Assembly: GCA_965220505.1 (NCBI GenBank)
Contig: CBDCQE010000001.1
Location: forward strand, 1,860,001 to 1,924,000
Reading direction: 5' to 3'
DNA length: 64,000 nucleotides
Source of the DNA: Bin87 sp965220505
Lineage (GTDB): Bacteria > Chloroflexota > Dehalococcoidia > Lucifugimonadales > UBA3495
How positions within the stretch are numbered: the stretch's first letter is position 1; every line of letters begins with the position of its first letter. Shown piece by piece: positions 50,565 to 59,595 of this stretch. The position numbers and the translations under genes are program-made. The notes under the pieces are model-generated. The model searched no databases and had not been told where the DNA came from. It saw nothing but the letters and a program-made list of their open reading frames with translations.

Positions 50565-51554
50565 ATGGCAGACGGAATCACTATTCTGGTAGGAACCGCC
50601 GGGCAGGGCGTCATGCGGAGCATCGACAGCGGCGAGTCCTGGCGGCGCGTGGGCATCACGCAGGGCATACACTCCGACGCGGTGGTGCGCTGCCTGACGC
50701 CTGTGCCCGGAACCGAAAGCAGCGTGCTGGCCGGGTGCGACAAGGGCATCATCCGCAGCGACGACAACGGCGATACCTGGCACGCGGTCAGCACGCCCAT
50801 GGACGGCACCGCCGTCTGGGCCATCGCCTTCGATCCCTCCAACCCGCAGGTTGGGTTCGCCGGCACCGGCACACCCAACCCGTGCCAGATTTACCGCACC
50901 AGGGATGGAGGAGCCTCTTGGGAGCACCGTCCCTGCGAAGTGGCCGCCGAGTGCCCCGCCGTCGGCGTGCCGCGGGTTACCGGAATCGCCATCGACCCCA
51001 CCAACGGCAACAGCATCTGGGTGGGCATCGAGGTGGACGGCTTGCGCCACAGCTCCGACGGCGGTGACACCTGGGAGACGGTGCCGCACCAGGAAATCCC
51101 CAACATGGACATCCACAACGTCACCGTGACGGCCGGCCCGCCGCACCGCGTGGTGGTCATGGTGAACGACGACGTGTTCCTGAGCGACGATGACGGTGGC
51201 TCGTGGCGGAACCTGGACGTGCGGCAGAATTTCCCCCTGGGATACCCGCGCGGCATCAAGGTAAAGGCCGACGACCCGCAGACCATCTTCACCACGTTCG
51301 GCGATACCACCCCCGGGTCCACCGGAGTGGTCATGCGCTCCACCGACGCGGGGGCAACCTGGAATAGCCTGTCCCTGCCCGTGGAGCCCAACACGGCGAT
51401 GTGGGTGGTGAACTCCCAGCCGCAGAACCCCGACTTCCTGCTGGCCGGAAGTCGCTACGGCTACCTGTACCAGTCGGAAGACGCCGGCGCGTCGTGGAGC
51501 AAGTTCAACCGGGAATTCAGCGAGATATCCTCGGTGATGTGGTTCCCCAACTGA
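50565..51554 (+). CDS. Seven-repeat BNR/sialidase-like beta-propeller protein
   Basis: 329 aa with AAGGAGG before the ATG. Seven Asp-box repeats of pattern SxDxGxSW occur at about 45-residue intervals: SIDSGESW, SDDNGDTW, TRDGGASW, SSDGGDTW, SDDDGGSW, STDAGATW and SEDAGASW, filling a seven-bladed propeller. There is no signal peptide and the Arg triad of sialidases is not evident, so it is not a proven glycosidase. Possibly a binding scaffold or a photosystem-II-assembly-like (Ycf48) fold. Confidence 0.8.
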   Translation: MADGITILVGTAGQGVMRSIDSGESWRRVGITQGIHSDAVVRCLTPVPGTESSVLAGCDKGIIRSDDNGDTWHAVSTPMDGTAVWAIAFDPSNPQVGFAGTGTPNPCQIYRTRDGGASWEHRPCEVAAECPAVGVPRVTGIAIDPTNGNSIWVGIEVDGLRHSSDGGDTWETVPHQEIPNMDIHNVTVTAGPPHRVVVMVNDDVFLSDDDGGSWRNLDVRQNFPLGYPRGIKVKADDPQTIFTTFGDTTPGSTGVVMRSTDAGATWNSLSLPVEPNTAMWVVNSQPQNPDFLLAGSRYGYLYQSEDAGASWSKFNREFSEISSVMWFPN

Positions 51555-51602
51555 GCGCGACGATTGTCCGTGCCGCGTTTCCCTGTTCAGGAACAACGGC
51601 TC

Positions 51603-52376
51603 ATGACCACCCCAAGCAAAGCCAAAATCCAGCCGGGCGGACCTGAGGGCGCCCGGCTGCCGCCTTTGCCCGACCCGCCTCGCAAGAACGACATGCGCCA
51701 AACCGAAAACTTCGAGCTGCGCGCCGTGATGAACACCGTAGCTCGTTTCTTTGACGCGCTTCGTGATGATTCCACCGTGCTGGTCAGCGGCAACGGCTAC
51801 GTCTGCGCTACGCGGAGCCAACTGCCCCATGCGCCATATCCTGATATGGTAATTGCCTTCGGCGTTGACCGCGCCGCCCTCACCAGCAACAACGGCTATG
51901 AAATCGACCGGGTGGGCAAGCCGCCGGACTTCGTACTGGAAGTGGCCTCGGAACACACTGGCCGTCGCGATTACACCACCAAGCGCGACGACTACGCTCG
52001 GCTCGGCATACTCGAATACTGGCGGTTCGATTACACCGGCGGCCGGTTCCACGACGCGCCTCTGGCCGGTGACCGGCTGGTCAACGACGTGTACGAACGG
52101 ATTGATGTAACGCCGGACGCCGCAGGTGTGGTCTGGGGTTACAGTGAGGTACTTGAACTGTACGTGTGCTGGGACCGGAGCCGGCTGCGGTTTTATGACT
52201 GGAGAACCCGGTCCTTCCTCCAGGACCCATCGGAGTTGGAAGAGGACCGGGACCAGGAAAGAACCGCCCGCTTGGCCGCTGAAACCCAGCGGGACGAAGA
52301 AAGAGCCGCCCGCCTGGCCGCCGAAGCCCGCATCAGTCAGCTGGAGCAGATGCTGCAAAACCCACCGCAAGCATAA
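51603..52376 (+). CDS. Uma2 family (DUF820) putative endonuclease
   Basis: 257 aa from ATG at 51603. Pro-rich N-terminus, then the Uma2 core: YPDMVIAFG, PDFVLEVASEHTGRRDY and KRDDYARLGILEYWRFDY. A C-terminal charged coiled coil of two similar units (RTARLAAETQRDEE and RAARLAAEARISQLE) follows, like the tail of the Uma2 protein at 26081. Function unknown. Confidence 0.82.
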   Translation: MTTPSKAKIQPGGPEGARLPPLPDPPRKNDMRQTENFELRAVMNTVARFFDALRDDSTVLVSGNGYVCATRSQLPHAPYPDMVIAFGVDRAALTSNNGYEIDRVGKPPDFVLEVASEHTGRRDYTTKRDDYARLGILEYWRFDYTGGRFHDAPLAGDRLVNDVYERIDVTPDAAGVVWGYSEVLELYVCWDRSRLRFYDWRTRSFLQDPSELEEDRDQERTARLAAETQRDEERAARLAAEARISQLEQMLQNPPQA

Positions 52377-52732
52377 CCCCGCTGGCAGTTTTTCTGCACC
52401 ACGAGGAACAGGCCCCGTGCCGAGCGGCAACCGCGGACTGTGCGCCGCCAACACGTGAGGCGGCAGCGGTGAGCGAACCGGCGGGCGCATTGGGACCTCA
52501 CTCTTAGCGGGAGCAGCCGTAGAGGTTCCCCAGCCCTACTCCACACCTCGGATGCCTTGCCCGTTTGGCGCCGAAACGGGCCGGCCAACGGGCTGAACGC
52601 CGGCTCCATCAGAGGTGCCGGCATTCAGGCGCACAGGCGTCTCGCCAGTGCTGGAAACCTTGCCGCCGCTCCGCCGTGATACACTTAGCCGGCCGATAAT
52701 CCGACCCATCAAACGCGTGGAGGCGAAGCGCC
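52377..52732. other. 356-nt gap without a gene
   Basis: No ORF with family features. It contains a CCCGTTT/AAACGGG hairpin (52560-52580, 7-nt loop), which lacks a U tract, and a TACACT near 52681 that could be a -10 box for the next gene. The rest shows nothing clear. Confidence 0.45.
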
Positions 52733-53593
52733 ATGCCCATGGATGTAGCTACCAAAATTGCCCTGATCAAACGGCTGGCCGGAGACATCCACGGCCGCCT
52801 GTCCGCCAGTTCCGATGAAGAGCTCAACGCCCAGTCCGCCTGCTCCGAGTGGGACGTGGGAACCGTGGCTGCTCACCTGGCCGGCGGAGCCGTCCGCCAG
52901 CAGGAGGCCATGCGCCGGGGCTTGGCCGGCGAGGGCGGGCCACCGGAAGGCGAGACCCGCCTGGCAACGCCGGATCAAGTGCAGGCGTCCAACGCCACCA
53001 GCAACGTGCAGATACGCCACGATTGGGGCGACGACTTGCTGGATGTCTTTCGGCAGAACTACGAAGATCTTGACGTGATGCTGCAGGGTTGGACCGACTG
53101 GTCCATCGGCTGCTGGCACCGCCGGCGTGGCACCATGTCCGCGGAGAGTTATGTCGACCTCCGGATCCAGGAACTGGTGATCCACGACTGGGACATGCGC
53201 GCCGGCGATACGGGCCAGGGGGACTTGGACCGTGACGGGATCGTCGCGCTGCTGCCAGCATCGGAAATGTGGTACCAACTGTGCTTCCGGCCCACCGCGC
53301 CGTTGACGACGCCAGCCGTCTACCGATTCGAAATCGGCGGAGGCGGGGAAGGGGCGAGCCTGCAGCACGATGTCGTGGTGACCGGCGACTCGTACACCGT
53401 CTCAGAGTGCTCACCGGAAAACGAGCCCGAGCTGACCATCCGCGCCGACGCCAACACCTACCTGCTGTGCCTGTACAACCGGGTGGACTGGAACACGGCC
53501 AAACGCGCCGGCCAGATACGGGTTTCCCAAACTGCCGACACCATCGCGCACGTATCTTTGAGAAACCTCGGCCGTTGGTTCGGCGGTTTGTAG
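52733..53593 (+). CDS. Maleylpyruvate isomerase/DinB-like fold protein, copy 1
   Basis: 286 aa. The N-terminal four-helix bundle has CSEWDVGTVAAHLAGGAVRQ with a metal-ligand His, and YVDLRIQELVIHDWDMRAG with the second ligand pair (mycothiol-dependent MDMPI type). The C-terminal third (about 190-286), ELTIRADANTYLLCLYNRVDW, resembles the SCP2-like domain of this family. Likely a thiol-dependent isomerase or transferase. Tandem paralog of 53646-54497. Confidence 0.75.
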   Translation: MPMDVATKIALIKRLAGDIHGRLSASSDEELNAQSACSEWDVGTVAAHLAGGAVRQQEAMRRGLAGEGGPPEGETRLATPDQVQASNATSNVQIRHDWGDDLLDVFRQNYEDLDVMLQGWTDWSIGCWHRRRGTMSAESYVDLRIQELVIHDWDMRAGDTGQGDLDRDGIVALLPASEMWYQLCFRPTAPLTTPAVYRFEIGGGGEGASLQHDVVVTGDSYTVSECSPENEPELTIRADANTYLLCLYNRVDWNTAKRAGQIRVSQTADTIAHVSLRNLGRWFGGL

Positions 53594-53645
53594 ATACACC
53601 AGCCATCAGACGAACCCGATAGGGTAACTGCAGGTACGGGATACG

Positions 53646-54497
53646 ATGACTTCCTACGACGAAGCGGTAATCCGGCAGGAGGTAGCGGTCATCGGGACAC
53701 TGGCCCGAGGACTGAACGAGTTCCTGAATGGACTTTCACCGAATGATCTGCGCCGGCACTCGGCGTGCGACGCCTGGACCGTGCGCGACGTGGCCGGCCA
53801 CCTGACCAACCGCGCCGAAAGACAGATAACCAGCATGACCCGCGGGCGTCAGGGCGATTCGGCGCCGCCTCCCGGATTCAGCGCGCCCGCGGATAATATG
53901 GCCATGTCCGCAGCCAACGCGGACGCCGACATCGCCTACTCCATTTCGCTGGGCGACGAGTTGGTTCCCACCTTCGAGCGGCACTACCGGGCATTGCACC
54001 TGCTGCTGAACAGTTTCGGCGGCAACGATTGGCGCTGCGACTGCTGGCATCCCCGCCGCGGCACCATGACGGCGCGCGAATACGTCAGCCAGCGCATTCA
54101 GGAACTGGCGGTGCACGACTGGGACATACGCAGCGCGTTCGACCCGCAGGCCGCCCTGCACCCGGACGCGATTCCGGTGCTGCTGGGTATGTCCGAGCGC
54201 TGGCTCCGTTCGGCCTACAACCCGGGCGACGACCCACCGTCCCAGGAAATCCGGTACCACTTCGCGCTGTCCGATGCCGAGGCCATCGACGTGGTGGTGG
54301 AACCTGACAGCGTGGATATAGGGTACGGCCTGCACCCCAGCCCGGGCGATATCGACATGGTAGTGGCCTGCAACGCCAATACGTACCTGCTGCTGGCCTA
54401 CGGGCGCATCGACGTGGACACGGCGGCGAACAGCCTGGTCGCCATCGGCGAAGAAGGACTCCTCGAGCGCTTCGCCCGATGGATGGTGGGATTCTAA
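53646..54497 (+). CDS. Maleylpyruvate isomerase/DinB-like fold protein, copy 2
   Basis: 283 aa. CDAWTVRDVAGHLTNRAERQ, CWHPRRGTMTAREYVSQRIQ and ELAVHDWDIRSAF align with copy 1, and MVVACNANTYLLLAYGRIDVD matches its C-terminal domain. Identity is moderate, so the duplication is old. Both copies keep the His ligands. 52 nt after copy 1; likely one operon with the SDR-DUF2867 gene. Confidence 0.75.
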   Translation: MTSYDEAVIRQEVAVIGTLARGLNEFLNGLSPNDLRRHSACDAWTVRDVAGHLTNRAERQITSMTRGRQGDSAPPPGFSAPADNMAMSAANADADIAYSISLGDELVPTFERHYRALHLLLNSFGGNDWRCDCWHPRRGTMTAREYVSQRIQELAVHDWDIRSAFDPQAALHPDAIPVLLGMSERWLRSAYNPGDDPPSQEIRYHFALSDAEAIDVVVEPDSVDIGYGLHPSPGDIDMVVACNANTYLLLAYGRIDVDTAANSLVAIGEEGLLERFARWMVGF

Positions 54498-54545
54498 CGG
54501 CGAGTCGCCGCCGCCACATTGGAACCGACGAAGCCGGGTGTCACG

Positions 54546-56018
54546 ATGGACATCGCGGCCAGCGGTGACAACCCTCGCATCTGCCTCACCGGGGCCACTG
54601 GCTACGTGGGCGGGAGACTGCTCAGCATCCTGCAACGTGATGGCTACCAAGTCCGTTGCTTGGCGCGTCGCCCTGAGAACCTGCGGAGCCGGTTGTCGGG
54701 TACCACCGAGGTGGTACCAGGCGATCTACTGGACCGCGCCTCCCTGGCAAAAGCCATGTGCGGCCAGGACGTGGCCTTCTACCTGGTGCACTCCATGGGC
54801 TCCTCGGGAGACTTCGCTGAAGAGGAACGGCAGTGCGCCCGGAACTTCAGCGAAGCCGCACGGGAGGCCGGCATCCGCCGCATTGTCTACCTGGGCGGAC
54901 TGGGCGCCGATGCGCCTAACGCGTCGAACCACCTCAACAGTCGGCGGCAGGTGGGTGACATCCTCAGGGCATCCGGTGTCCCGGTCATCGAGTTTCGCGC
55001 ATCCATCGTCATCGGTTCCGGTGGCGTTTCCTTTGAGATGGTGCGGGCGCTGGTGGAGCGATTGCCGGTGATGATTACGCCGCGCTGGGTATCGGTCGCC
55101 GCGCAACCCATCGCCATCAACGACCTGTTGGAATACCTGGGCCGCGCCATCAAGTTGACGACGGATGGCCACCGCGTATTCGAGATCGGCGGCGCGGACG
55201 TGGTGTCCTACGGCGAGTTGATGCGAGAGTATGCGAGATTGCGAGGACTACGCCGTGCGATGCTGCCGGTGCCGGTGCTCACCCCTCGCCTGTCGAGCTT
55301 GTGGTTGGGACTGGTGACGCCCCTGTACGCGCGGGTTGGGCGCAAGCTGATCGACAGCCTGCGCAACGCCAGCGTAGTCAGCGATCCGGCTGCGTCCGAG
55401 GCATTTCCGATCCGTCCCATGGGCGTCAGCGACGCCATCGCCGCGGCGATGAGGAACGAAGACCGGCAGGTCGCCGAAACCCGTTGGTCCGATGCGCTGT
55501 CATCCTCGGGGAAGGCACGGAGTTGGGGCGGCGTTCGTTTCGGCACGCGCCTGGTGGACAGGCGATCCGCAGCCGTGCCGGCCGCGCCGGAGGAAGCGTT
55601 TACGCCGGTCAAGCGCATCGGTGGCGATACCGGCTGGTATTTCGGCAATTGGTTGTGGCGCGTGCGTGGTTTCATCGACCTCCTGGTCGGAGGCGTCGGC
55701 GTGCGCCGGGGCCGTCGCGACCCGTCCGACCTGGCCGTGGGCGACACCGTGGACTGGTGGCGAGTCGAAAAATACGAGCCAAACCACATGGTCCGGTTCT
55801 GCGCGGAGATGAAACTGCCCGGCCGGGCATGGCTGCAATTCGAGGTCACGCCAGCAGAGGACGGCCAGGGGTCGGTAATCCACCAGACCGCCGAGTTCGA
55901 CCCGGTGGGGTTGGGTGGGTTGGTTTACTGGTATGCGGTCTGGCCGATACACGCCGCCGTGTTCCGGGGAATGATTCGCGGGATCTCCAAGGCGGCGCGC
56001 CAATCGGACGCAGGGTAG
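54546..56018 (+). CDS. SDR-DUF2867 fusion protein
   Basis: 490 aa from ATG at 54546. Residues about 10-230 are an atypical SDR/NmrA fold: ICLTGATGYVGGRLL with TGxxGxxG, LARRPENLRSRL, VAFYLVHSMGSSG. Residues about 320-485 match DUF2867: WYFGNWLWRVRGFIDLLVGG and DTVDWWRVEKYEPNHMVRF, then WLQFEV and QTAEFDPVGLGGLVYWY. This two-domain layout is common in YtfG-like proteins. Function likely redox on a quinone or lipid-like substrate, not proven. Confidence 0.82.
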   Translation: MDIAASGDNPRICLTGATGYVGGRLLSILQRDGYQVRCLARRPENLRSRLSGTTEVVPGDLLDRASLAKAMCGQDVAFYLVHSMGSSGDFAEEERQCARNFSEAAREAGIRRIVYLGGLGADAPNASNHLNSRRQVGDILRASGVPVIEFRASIVIGSGGVSFEMVRALVERLPVMITPRWVSVAAQPIAINDLLEYLGRAIKLTTDGHRVFEIGGADVVSYGELMREYARLRGLRRAMLPVPVLTPRLSSLWLGLVTPLYARVGRKLIDSLRNASVVSDPAASEAFPIRPMGVSDAIAAAMRNEDRQVAETRWSDALSSSGKARSWGGVRFGTRLVDRRSAAVPAAPEEAFTPVKRIGGDTGWYFGNWLWRVRGFIDLLVGGVGVRRGRRDPSDLAVGDTVDWWRVEKYEPNHMVRFCAEMKLPGRAWLQFEVTPAEDGQGSVIHQTAEFDPVGLGGLVYWYAVWPIHAAVFRGMIRGISKAARQSDAG

Positions 56019-56055
56019 GATTCGGTATGGGCTGCGGCTCTATCGGCCGGGTCAC

Positions 56056-56613
56056 TTACACCTCAAAAATGTCCTGCACGGGGCAGGCGAAGCCCGGCAG
56101 CACGTCGCCGCCGTCCAGGGTGTCGGCCTCCGTGAACGTCCACGTCGGGCCGGACTGGGGCAACGCCGTAATCGTCCGCACCTCCGGGTCGGTTATCCAG
56201 ACCAGGCGGACGCCATGGCGCAGCCACATCTGCGCCTTATCGAACACGGGAACCGGCCTGTCGTTAGGGGAAACTATCTCAACCACCAGGTCGGGGACCA
56301 CTTGAGCGTACCGTCGTTCACGCACATCCAGGGGCATACGCTCGGCGGATATGAACGCCACGTCCGGCTCCCGCACGGTGTCCGGGCCATGCTCCAGCTG
56401 TACGCCGGTATCGAATCCGAATATTCGACCCAACCGACGCGGCTTGACAAAGCTGCCCAACAAGACTGCCCAATTTATCGCGATCTGGCCGTGTTCCAGT
56501 CCGCTTGACACCTTCTTGTGCAGCACCCCCATTATTAATTCGCCTTTTATCCCTTCGCTGTGCAGTCGCAGCAGGTCGGCGGCGGTCAGCAGTTGTGGGT
56601 GGGTTGTCGTCAT
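56056..56613 (-). CDS. Uma2 family (DUF820) putative endonuclease
   Basis: 185 aa, the compact standard form. LLRLHSEGIKGELIMGVLHKK start, EPDVAFISAERMPL, VPDLVVEIVSPNDRPVPVFDKA and MWLRHGVRLVWITDPEVRTI cover the PD-(D/E)XK-like core. No coiled-coil tail, unlike the other two Uma2 proteins here. Its promoter overlaps a large inverted repeat. Confidence 0.87.
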   Translation of the reverse strand: MTTTHPQLLTAADLLRLHSEGIKGELIMGVLHKKVSSGLEHGQIAINWAVLLGSFVKPRRLGRIFGFDTGVQLEHGPDTVREPDVAFISAERMPLDVRERRYAQVVPDLVVEIVSPNDRPVPVFDKAQMWLRHGVRLVWITDPEVRTITALPQSGPTWTFTEADTLDGGDVLPGFACPVQDIFEV

Positions 56614-56662
56614 AACTTTGCCCCTTCAAAATGAAACGGTTGTACCTGGCGGGGATGGCGCG

Positions 56663-56705
56663 ATTATACTAACCTTACCGCTATGGATACGCAGCGGTAG
56701 GGTTA
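56663..56705 (-). promoter_or_regulatory. Uma2 promoter with adjoining 13-bp inverted repeat
   Basis: Minus-strand -10 TATAAT at 56668-56663. Directly upstream, TAACCTTACCGCT (56670-56682) and AGCGGTAGGGTTA (56693-56705) pair at 13 positions (one G-T) around a 10-nt loop. The repeat occupies the spacer and -35 region, which itself is a poor -35. Confidence 0.55.
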
Positions 56706-56811
56706 CCTAAACACCAGGCGCCGGGCGCGTGTGTTCCCAATGCTAAAATCGTCAGCGTCTCCGAAACGGCCGGCACCGGACACTACCCCTTCGCCAAATA
56801 CGGAGTACTAG

Positions 56812-57147
56812 ATGCAGTACCGTGAGAGTCTACCGCCAGATTGCCCTCCGCCCAATGCGCAAGGCATAATGGAGCAGACCGTGCGATACAGGCTACTGGA
56901 GACTGCATCCCCCAAGCAGGAAGATTTCGACTCCTACGCGAAGCGACAGGGCGGGGTAAATCGGCAAATACGCAGGACACCGTGTGAACAAAGCGGCATA
57001 TCCCTGTTCGTATCTCAGGAATCTACCAGGAAGTTGATGACGAGCATCCTCAACAAAAACCACCGTTGGCAGGCCGTTGGAGAACTGACGTTGCCGGCCG
57101 GTGCCGGCAAGTTAGGTCCCGTTGATGCTAACGGCCACCATGTTTGA
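56812..57147 (+). CDS. Small unknown protein preceding the fusion gene
   Basis: 111 aa, not recognised. Sequence has a Pro-rich start (ESLPPDCPPPNAQGIM), a middle DFDSYAKRQGGVNRQIRR-like basic part and ends GELTLPAGAGKLGPVDANG. It ends 47 nt before the DUF6575-like/GMC gene on the same strand. Similar short proteins next to DUF6575 genes suggest a two-gene module, but this is from context only. Confidence 0.6.
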   Translation: MQYRESLPPDCPPPNAQGIMEQTVRYRLLETASPKQEDFDSYAKRQGGVNRQIRRTPCEQSGISLFVSQESTRKLMTSILNKNHRWQAVGELTLPAGAGKLGPVDANGHHV

Positions 57148-57194
57148 TGGCCGTTGCACGCCTTTGACCCGGTTGGAAACTGTATGGTGTTGCC

Positions 57195-59135
57195 ATGAAC
57201 GTCAAGTACCTGGAATCAATACTTTATTACGATTGCGAATTGATTTTCGAAGCTGCGGATGCTGCCGGGCGATACTACATCGCGGTGCATGACCGGGATT
57301 GTGAATCCGGGTGTGAGTACATCGTGGTGCCAACGGCCCTGGAAAATCTGGCCGCGTTCAAGGCAGGACAAATTGGCTTGCGGAGCCTGCTGCAGGCCGC
57401 CCCCGGCGGAGCCTGGTACACCGCCCGGTTGAGTGCGGATACGGATATGGATACCGACACTGGCGAAATAAACCTGACGCCTCAACCTACCCAGATAGCA
57501 GACTCCGGCGACTTGCTGGCGGCAGACTATTACATTGCAAACTCCACCAACCCCGAAACTATCCAGGAGATACCTCCCGCTATGCAGTACGACTACATCG
57601 TGGTCGGCGGCGGATCCGCCGGCTGTGTGATGGCCACCCGCCTTTCCGAAATGACCGACAAGTCGGTGATCCTGCTGGAGGCCGGCCCCGACTACCCCGA
57701 CTTCGAGCATCTGCCCGAGGACCTGAAGCAGGGCAACAACACATGGCTCTCCGCCTACGGGCCTCACAGTTGGGACCTGCGTGGGCGGGCCACCCCATTG
57801 CAGGATGAGCCGATGATCATTCCGCGCGGCAAGGCTATGGGCGGCTCATCGTCGATCAATGGCCAGGTGGTGTTCCGCGGCATTCCCGAGGACTACGACC
57901 TGTGGGCGGAATGGGGCAACGATGAGTGGAAGTTCACCGACTGCCTGCCCTTCTTCCGCAAGATGGAGAATGACTGGGACTACAGCGGCGACGACTTCCA
58001 CGGCTCCGAGGGTCCGCTGCCGGTGCGCCGGCCCAAGCGCCAGGACTGGCTGCCCTTCAACACCGCTTTTTACGATGCCTGCGTGCGCCTGGGCATCCCC
58101 GAGCATCCTGACCAGAACGCTCCCGACTGCTACACCGCCGTTTCGCCACGCCCGATGAACAACATCGATGGCGTGCGGATGAGCACCTCGCTGACCTTCC
58201 TGAGCACGGCCCGCCACCGCCTCAATCTGACCGTACGCGGCAACATCCACGCCCGCCGTGTGGTGCTGGACGGGAACAAGGCCGTGGGCGTTGAGGTGGA
58301 GAGCGGCGGCGAGATCTTCACCGTAGAGGGGAAGGAGATCGTCCTGTGCAGCGGCACCATCGGCTCCGCGCAGATACTGCTGCTGTCCGGCATCGGCCCA
58401 GCCGATCACTTGCGTGAGATGGGCATCCCGATGAACCACGAGCTACCCGGCGTCGGCATGAATTTCCGCGACCACCCGGCGGCCTACATCCTGTTCCGCG
58501 GCGAGGGTGAGGAGCCGGACACCTTCGCGCCGAACATACAGGTGGGACTCCGCTGGAGCGCCGACGACTCGCCGACCAAGGCCGACTTCCAGATCACGCC
58601 CACGCTGATGACCAGCGAACACCGGCCTTCCAGCATCAGCTACGACGGCTCCGGGTTCCACTTCGGCCTGAGCGTGGGTTTGCAGAACGCGGTAGGAGCC
58701 GGCCGACTTTCATTGCAATCCACCGACCCCGCAGTGCAGCCCGACCTGGACTACCAGCTTTTCAGCGATCCCTACGACCGCCAGCGCATGCGCCAGGCGA
58801 TCCGAAAGGCCCTGGAGATCGCCGGGGAGTCGCCGTTCAAGGAATTCATCGTCGAGCGGCTCAACCCGGTGGACGCCGATCTGGTCAGCGACGACGCCCT
58901 GGACAACTGGATACTGCGCAACGCCTACACCCAGCACCACATCGCCGGCACCTGCAAGATGGGCCCCGCCAGCGACGCCATGGCCGTCGTCAGCCAGCAC
59001 GGCCAGGTCCACGGCATCACGGGTCTGCGCGTCGCCGACGCGTCGGTAATGCCCGACGTGATCCGCGCCAACACCAACGCCACCACGATCATGATCAGCG
59101 AGCGGGTGGCGGAGTTTATCAAGGCGGGAGTTTAG
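57195..59135 (+). CDS. GMC family oxidoreductase fused to an N-terminal DUF6575-like module
   Basis: 646 aa in one open frame. Residues 1-125 (MNVKYLESILYYDCELIFEA start, EYIVVPTALENLAAF, LRSLLQAAPGGAWYTA) resemble DUF6575 proteins. From residue 130 the GMC FAD enzyme starts afresh: MQYDYIVVGGGSAGCVMATRL, ILLEAGPDYPDF, GKAMGGSSSINGQVVFRG, the LCSGTIGSAQILLLSGIGP signature 2 and the C-terminal His region TQHHIAGTCKMG. An internal ATG at 57582 with GGAG about 11 nt upstream could start a stand-alone 517-aa GMC enzyme. GMC enzymes oxidise alcohols such as choline or glucose. Confidence 0.85.
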   Translation: MNVKYLESILYYDCELIFEAADAAGRYYIAVHDRDCESGCEYIVVPTALENLAAFKAGQIGLRSLLQAAPGGAWYTARLSADTDMDTDTGEINLTPQPTQIADSGDLLAADYYIANSTNPETIQEIPPAMQYDYIVVGGGSAGCVMATRLSEMTDKSVILLEAGPDYPDFEHLPEDLKQGNNTWLSAYGPHSWDLRGRATPLQDEPMIIPRGKAMGGSSSINGQVVFRGIPEDYDLWAEWGNDEWKFTDCLPFFRKMENDWDYSGDDFHGSEGPLPVRRPKRQDWLPFNTAFYDACVRLGIPEHPDQNAPDCYTAVSPRPMNNIDGVRMSTSLTFLSTARHRLNLTVRGNIHARRVVLDGNKAVGVEVESGGEIFTVEGKEIVLCSGTIGSAQILLLSGIGPADHLREMGIPMNHELPGVGMNFRDHPAAYILFRGEGEEPDTFAPNIQVGLRWSADDSPTKADFQITPTLMTSEHRPSSISYDGSGFHFGLSVGLQNAVGAGRLSLQSTDPAVQPDLDYQLFSDPYDRQRMRQAIRKALEIAGESPFKEFIVERLNPVDADLVSDDALDNWILRNAYTQHHIAGTCKMGPASDAMAVVSQHGQVHGITGLRVADASVMPDVIRANTNATTIMISERVAEFIKAGV

Positions 59136-59181
59136 CCCCGCTACGAAATCACAACACTTGGAGGCGAACAGCCAATCTCCT

Positions 59182-59595
59182 CTATAGAGCTGCCGTTGCC
59201 TCAAACTCCAGCCGTCCTGCCGGAAAATCGTACTCCATGCGCACTGCGTTCAACACGTCCCGCCCCAGCAGCGACGGTAGATAGTCCGCGCCTTGGTCCG
59301 GCGGTCCGATGTACAGGTCAACGTCAAACCGCCGCCACTCCGTCCCATCAAGAAATAGGATGACGGCCGGCTCACGGTAGTACGTGCGAGTCCCACCGAT
59401 ACCCCGATGCCGCACCGGACTGGCCAGTTCCGAAGCGGGAACCAGCAAGTTGTCTCCATCGTTTGGAGACAGTGACGTGGCGGTGGCGCCGGTGTCAACC
59501 AGAAAATATACCCGCCCAACAACGTCCAGCCGAGGAACCCGCAGCAGTCCTTCTACGTAGGGTCGCCCCCTTTCATCAAAGTAGCCGGCGATCAT
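59182..59595 (-). CDS. Retropepsin-like aspartyl protease
   Basis: 137 aa, single lobe. The catalytic motif FLVDTGATATSLS sits near residue 33, with flap-like GGTRTYYREPAVI and the hydrophobic-Gly LGRDVLNAV near the C-terminus, the usual pattern of dimeric retropepsins. The start overlaps the stop of the partner gene by 4 nt. No signal peptide or membrane segment. Substrate unknown. Confidence 0.83.
   Translation of the reverse strand: MIAGYFDERGRPYVEGLLRVPRLDVVGRVYFLVDTGATATSLSPNDGDNLLVPASELASPVRHRGIGGTRTYYREPAVILFLDGTEWRRFDVDLYIGPPDQGADYLPSLLGRDVLNAVRMEYDFPAGRLEFEATAAL

Noticed and set aside
50565..51554. Sialidase annotation for the Asp-box protein
   Set aside because: Asp boxes alone do not make a sialidase; the Arg triad and a secretion signal are not seen.
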